Shown here: one piece after another, positions 33,588 through 34,114 of the stretch
Layout: the number at the start of each line of letters is the position of its first letter
How positions within the stretch are numbered: the stretch's first letter is position 1
Assembly: GCA_018883895.1 (NCBI GenBank)
Contig: JAHLFG010000045.1
Span: 1 to 34,114, forward strand
Direction of reading: 5' to 3'
Length of the DNA stretch: 34,114 nt
Source: Candidatus Anaerobiospirillum merdipullorum
GTDB taxonomy: Bacteria > Pseudomonadota > Gammaproteobacteria > Enterobacterales > Succinivibrionaceae
Program-made: the position numbers and the translations under genes
Notes under the pieces: generated by a model
The model's database searches: none
Told to the model about the DNA's origin: nothing
What the model saw: only the letters and a program-made list of their open reading frames with translations

Positions 33588-33605
33588 TAACGAGCACTGT
33601 TCCAA

Positions 33606-34114
33606 TTACTCAATGATCTTGGAAACAACGCCGGCACCCACAGTGTGGCCGCCTTCACGAATAGCAAAGCGCTCGCCTTCAGCCATAGCCACCGGGTGGA
33701 TCAGGGTGACGATCATCTTGGTGTTGTCACCCGGCATCACCATCTCCACGCCCTCTTCGAGGTCGATAGTACCGGTAATATCGGTGGTACGGAAGAAGAA
33801 CTGCGGACGATAGCCCTTGAAGAACGGAGTGTGACGACCGCCTTCATCCTTGGACAGCACGTACACGCCACCCTCGAACTTGGTGTGCGGAGTGATGGAG
33901 CCCGGAGCTGCTAACACCTGGCCACGCTCCACGTCCTCACGCTTGGTACCACGTAAGAGCACGCCCACGTTGTCACCAGCCTGACCTGGTCAAGCAGCTT
34001 GCGGAACATTTCCACGCCGGTAACCACAGTCTTGGCAGTCGGACGAATACCCACGATTTCAACTTCGTCGCCTACCTTAACAATACCGCGCTCCACACGA
34101 CCGGTCACCACAGT
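33606..34114 (-). pseudogene. tuf: Elongation factor Tu, C-terminal part, with a one-base frameshift
   Basis: EF-Tu carries aminoacyl-tRNA to the ribosome. The 3' ~170 codons are here; the rest lies beyond the window. Domain 2 runs [10 protein letters not shown] to EMFRKLLDQ, then the frame shifts and continues [19 protein letters not shown] through domain 3 to VSKIIE and a stop at 33606. At 33985-33986 the plus strand has CC where CCC would restore [14 protein letters not shown], so one base is missing. Everything else is well conserved, so I suspect a sequencing or assembly error in a gene usually present twice, rather than true decay. Confidence 0.85.

Noticed and set aside
33443..33605. 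tRNA-Trp between tuf and secE, as in some gammaproteobacteria
   Set aside because: No T-loop GTTCGA-type sequence or cloverleaf arms; the gap holds simple stem-loops only.
1..34114. CRISPR arrays, insertion sequences, prophage or defence systems
   Set aside because: No regularly spaced repeats, transposase or integrase frames, or target-site duplications seen; gene order is that of a core chromosome.

Overview
The window is a contiguous, gene-dense piece of a gammaproteobacterial chromosome, roughly half G+C. Nearly every gene is a core housekeeping gene, and most neighbour pairs match Escherichia coli: bamD divergent from rluD-pgeF-clpB, murB-birA, rpmB-rpmG-mutM, pmbA near darP (yjgA), cysS divergent from ppiB-lpxH, and tuf-secE-nusG. 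The Ddl resembles the DdlA-like enzymes of Vibrio and Shewanella as I remember them. Together with menA, this hints at an anaerobic or facultative relative of the Aeromonadales (Succinivibrionaceae is my guess, untested). I see no tRNA, rRNA, CRISPR array, insertion sequence or prophage.

Layout. 1-4005 (-): clpB (cut by the window edge, with a sigma-32-type promoter), pgeF, rluD. 4136-5714 (+): bamD, rluA. 5802-11416 (-): one-direction cluster murA-murB-birA-menA and a family-4-type glycosyltransferase. 11645-14233 (+): glmS, an AT-rich gap, and an orphan 150-residue protein. 14287-16155 (-): an exported cyclophilin-like-fold protein, mutM, rpmG, rpmB. 16156-16630: the longest gene-free gap. 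16631-19431 (-): an M20 amidohydrolase lipoprotein and pmbA. 19608-22408 (+): EamA transporter, darP, nagA. 22534-23913 (-): cysS. 24008-25325 (+): ppiB, lpxH. 25322-28204 (-): polA. 28433-30638 (+): yhhQ-type transporter with a structured leader, trxA, ddl. 30720-34114 (-): rho, nusG, secE and the 3' part of tuf.

Functional themes are envelope construction (murA, murB, glmS, ddl, pgeF, lpxH, bamD, secE, nagA), ribosome and RNA modification (rluA, rluD, rpmB, rpmG, darP, yhhQ), transcription (rho, nusG) and DNA repair or replication (polA, mutM). MurA, MurB, GlmS and Ddl supply steps of one pathway, and nagA feeds recycled amino sugar back toward it.

The window has no obvious defence or mobile system. 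The most unusual signal is at RNA level. Three genes without a Shine-Dalgarno sequence at normal distance (lpxH, secE, ddl) each have one further upstream, separated from the start codon by a hairpin; removing the hairpin restores a gap of 9, 9 and 11 nt. Many gene ends carry perfect stem-loops without a T-run. The tuf copy at the right edge has a one-base deletion, and NusG carries an acidic N-terminal extension of about 55 residues.
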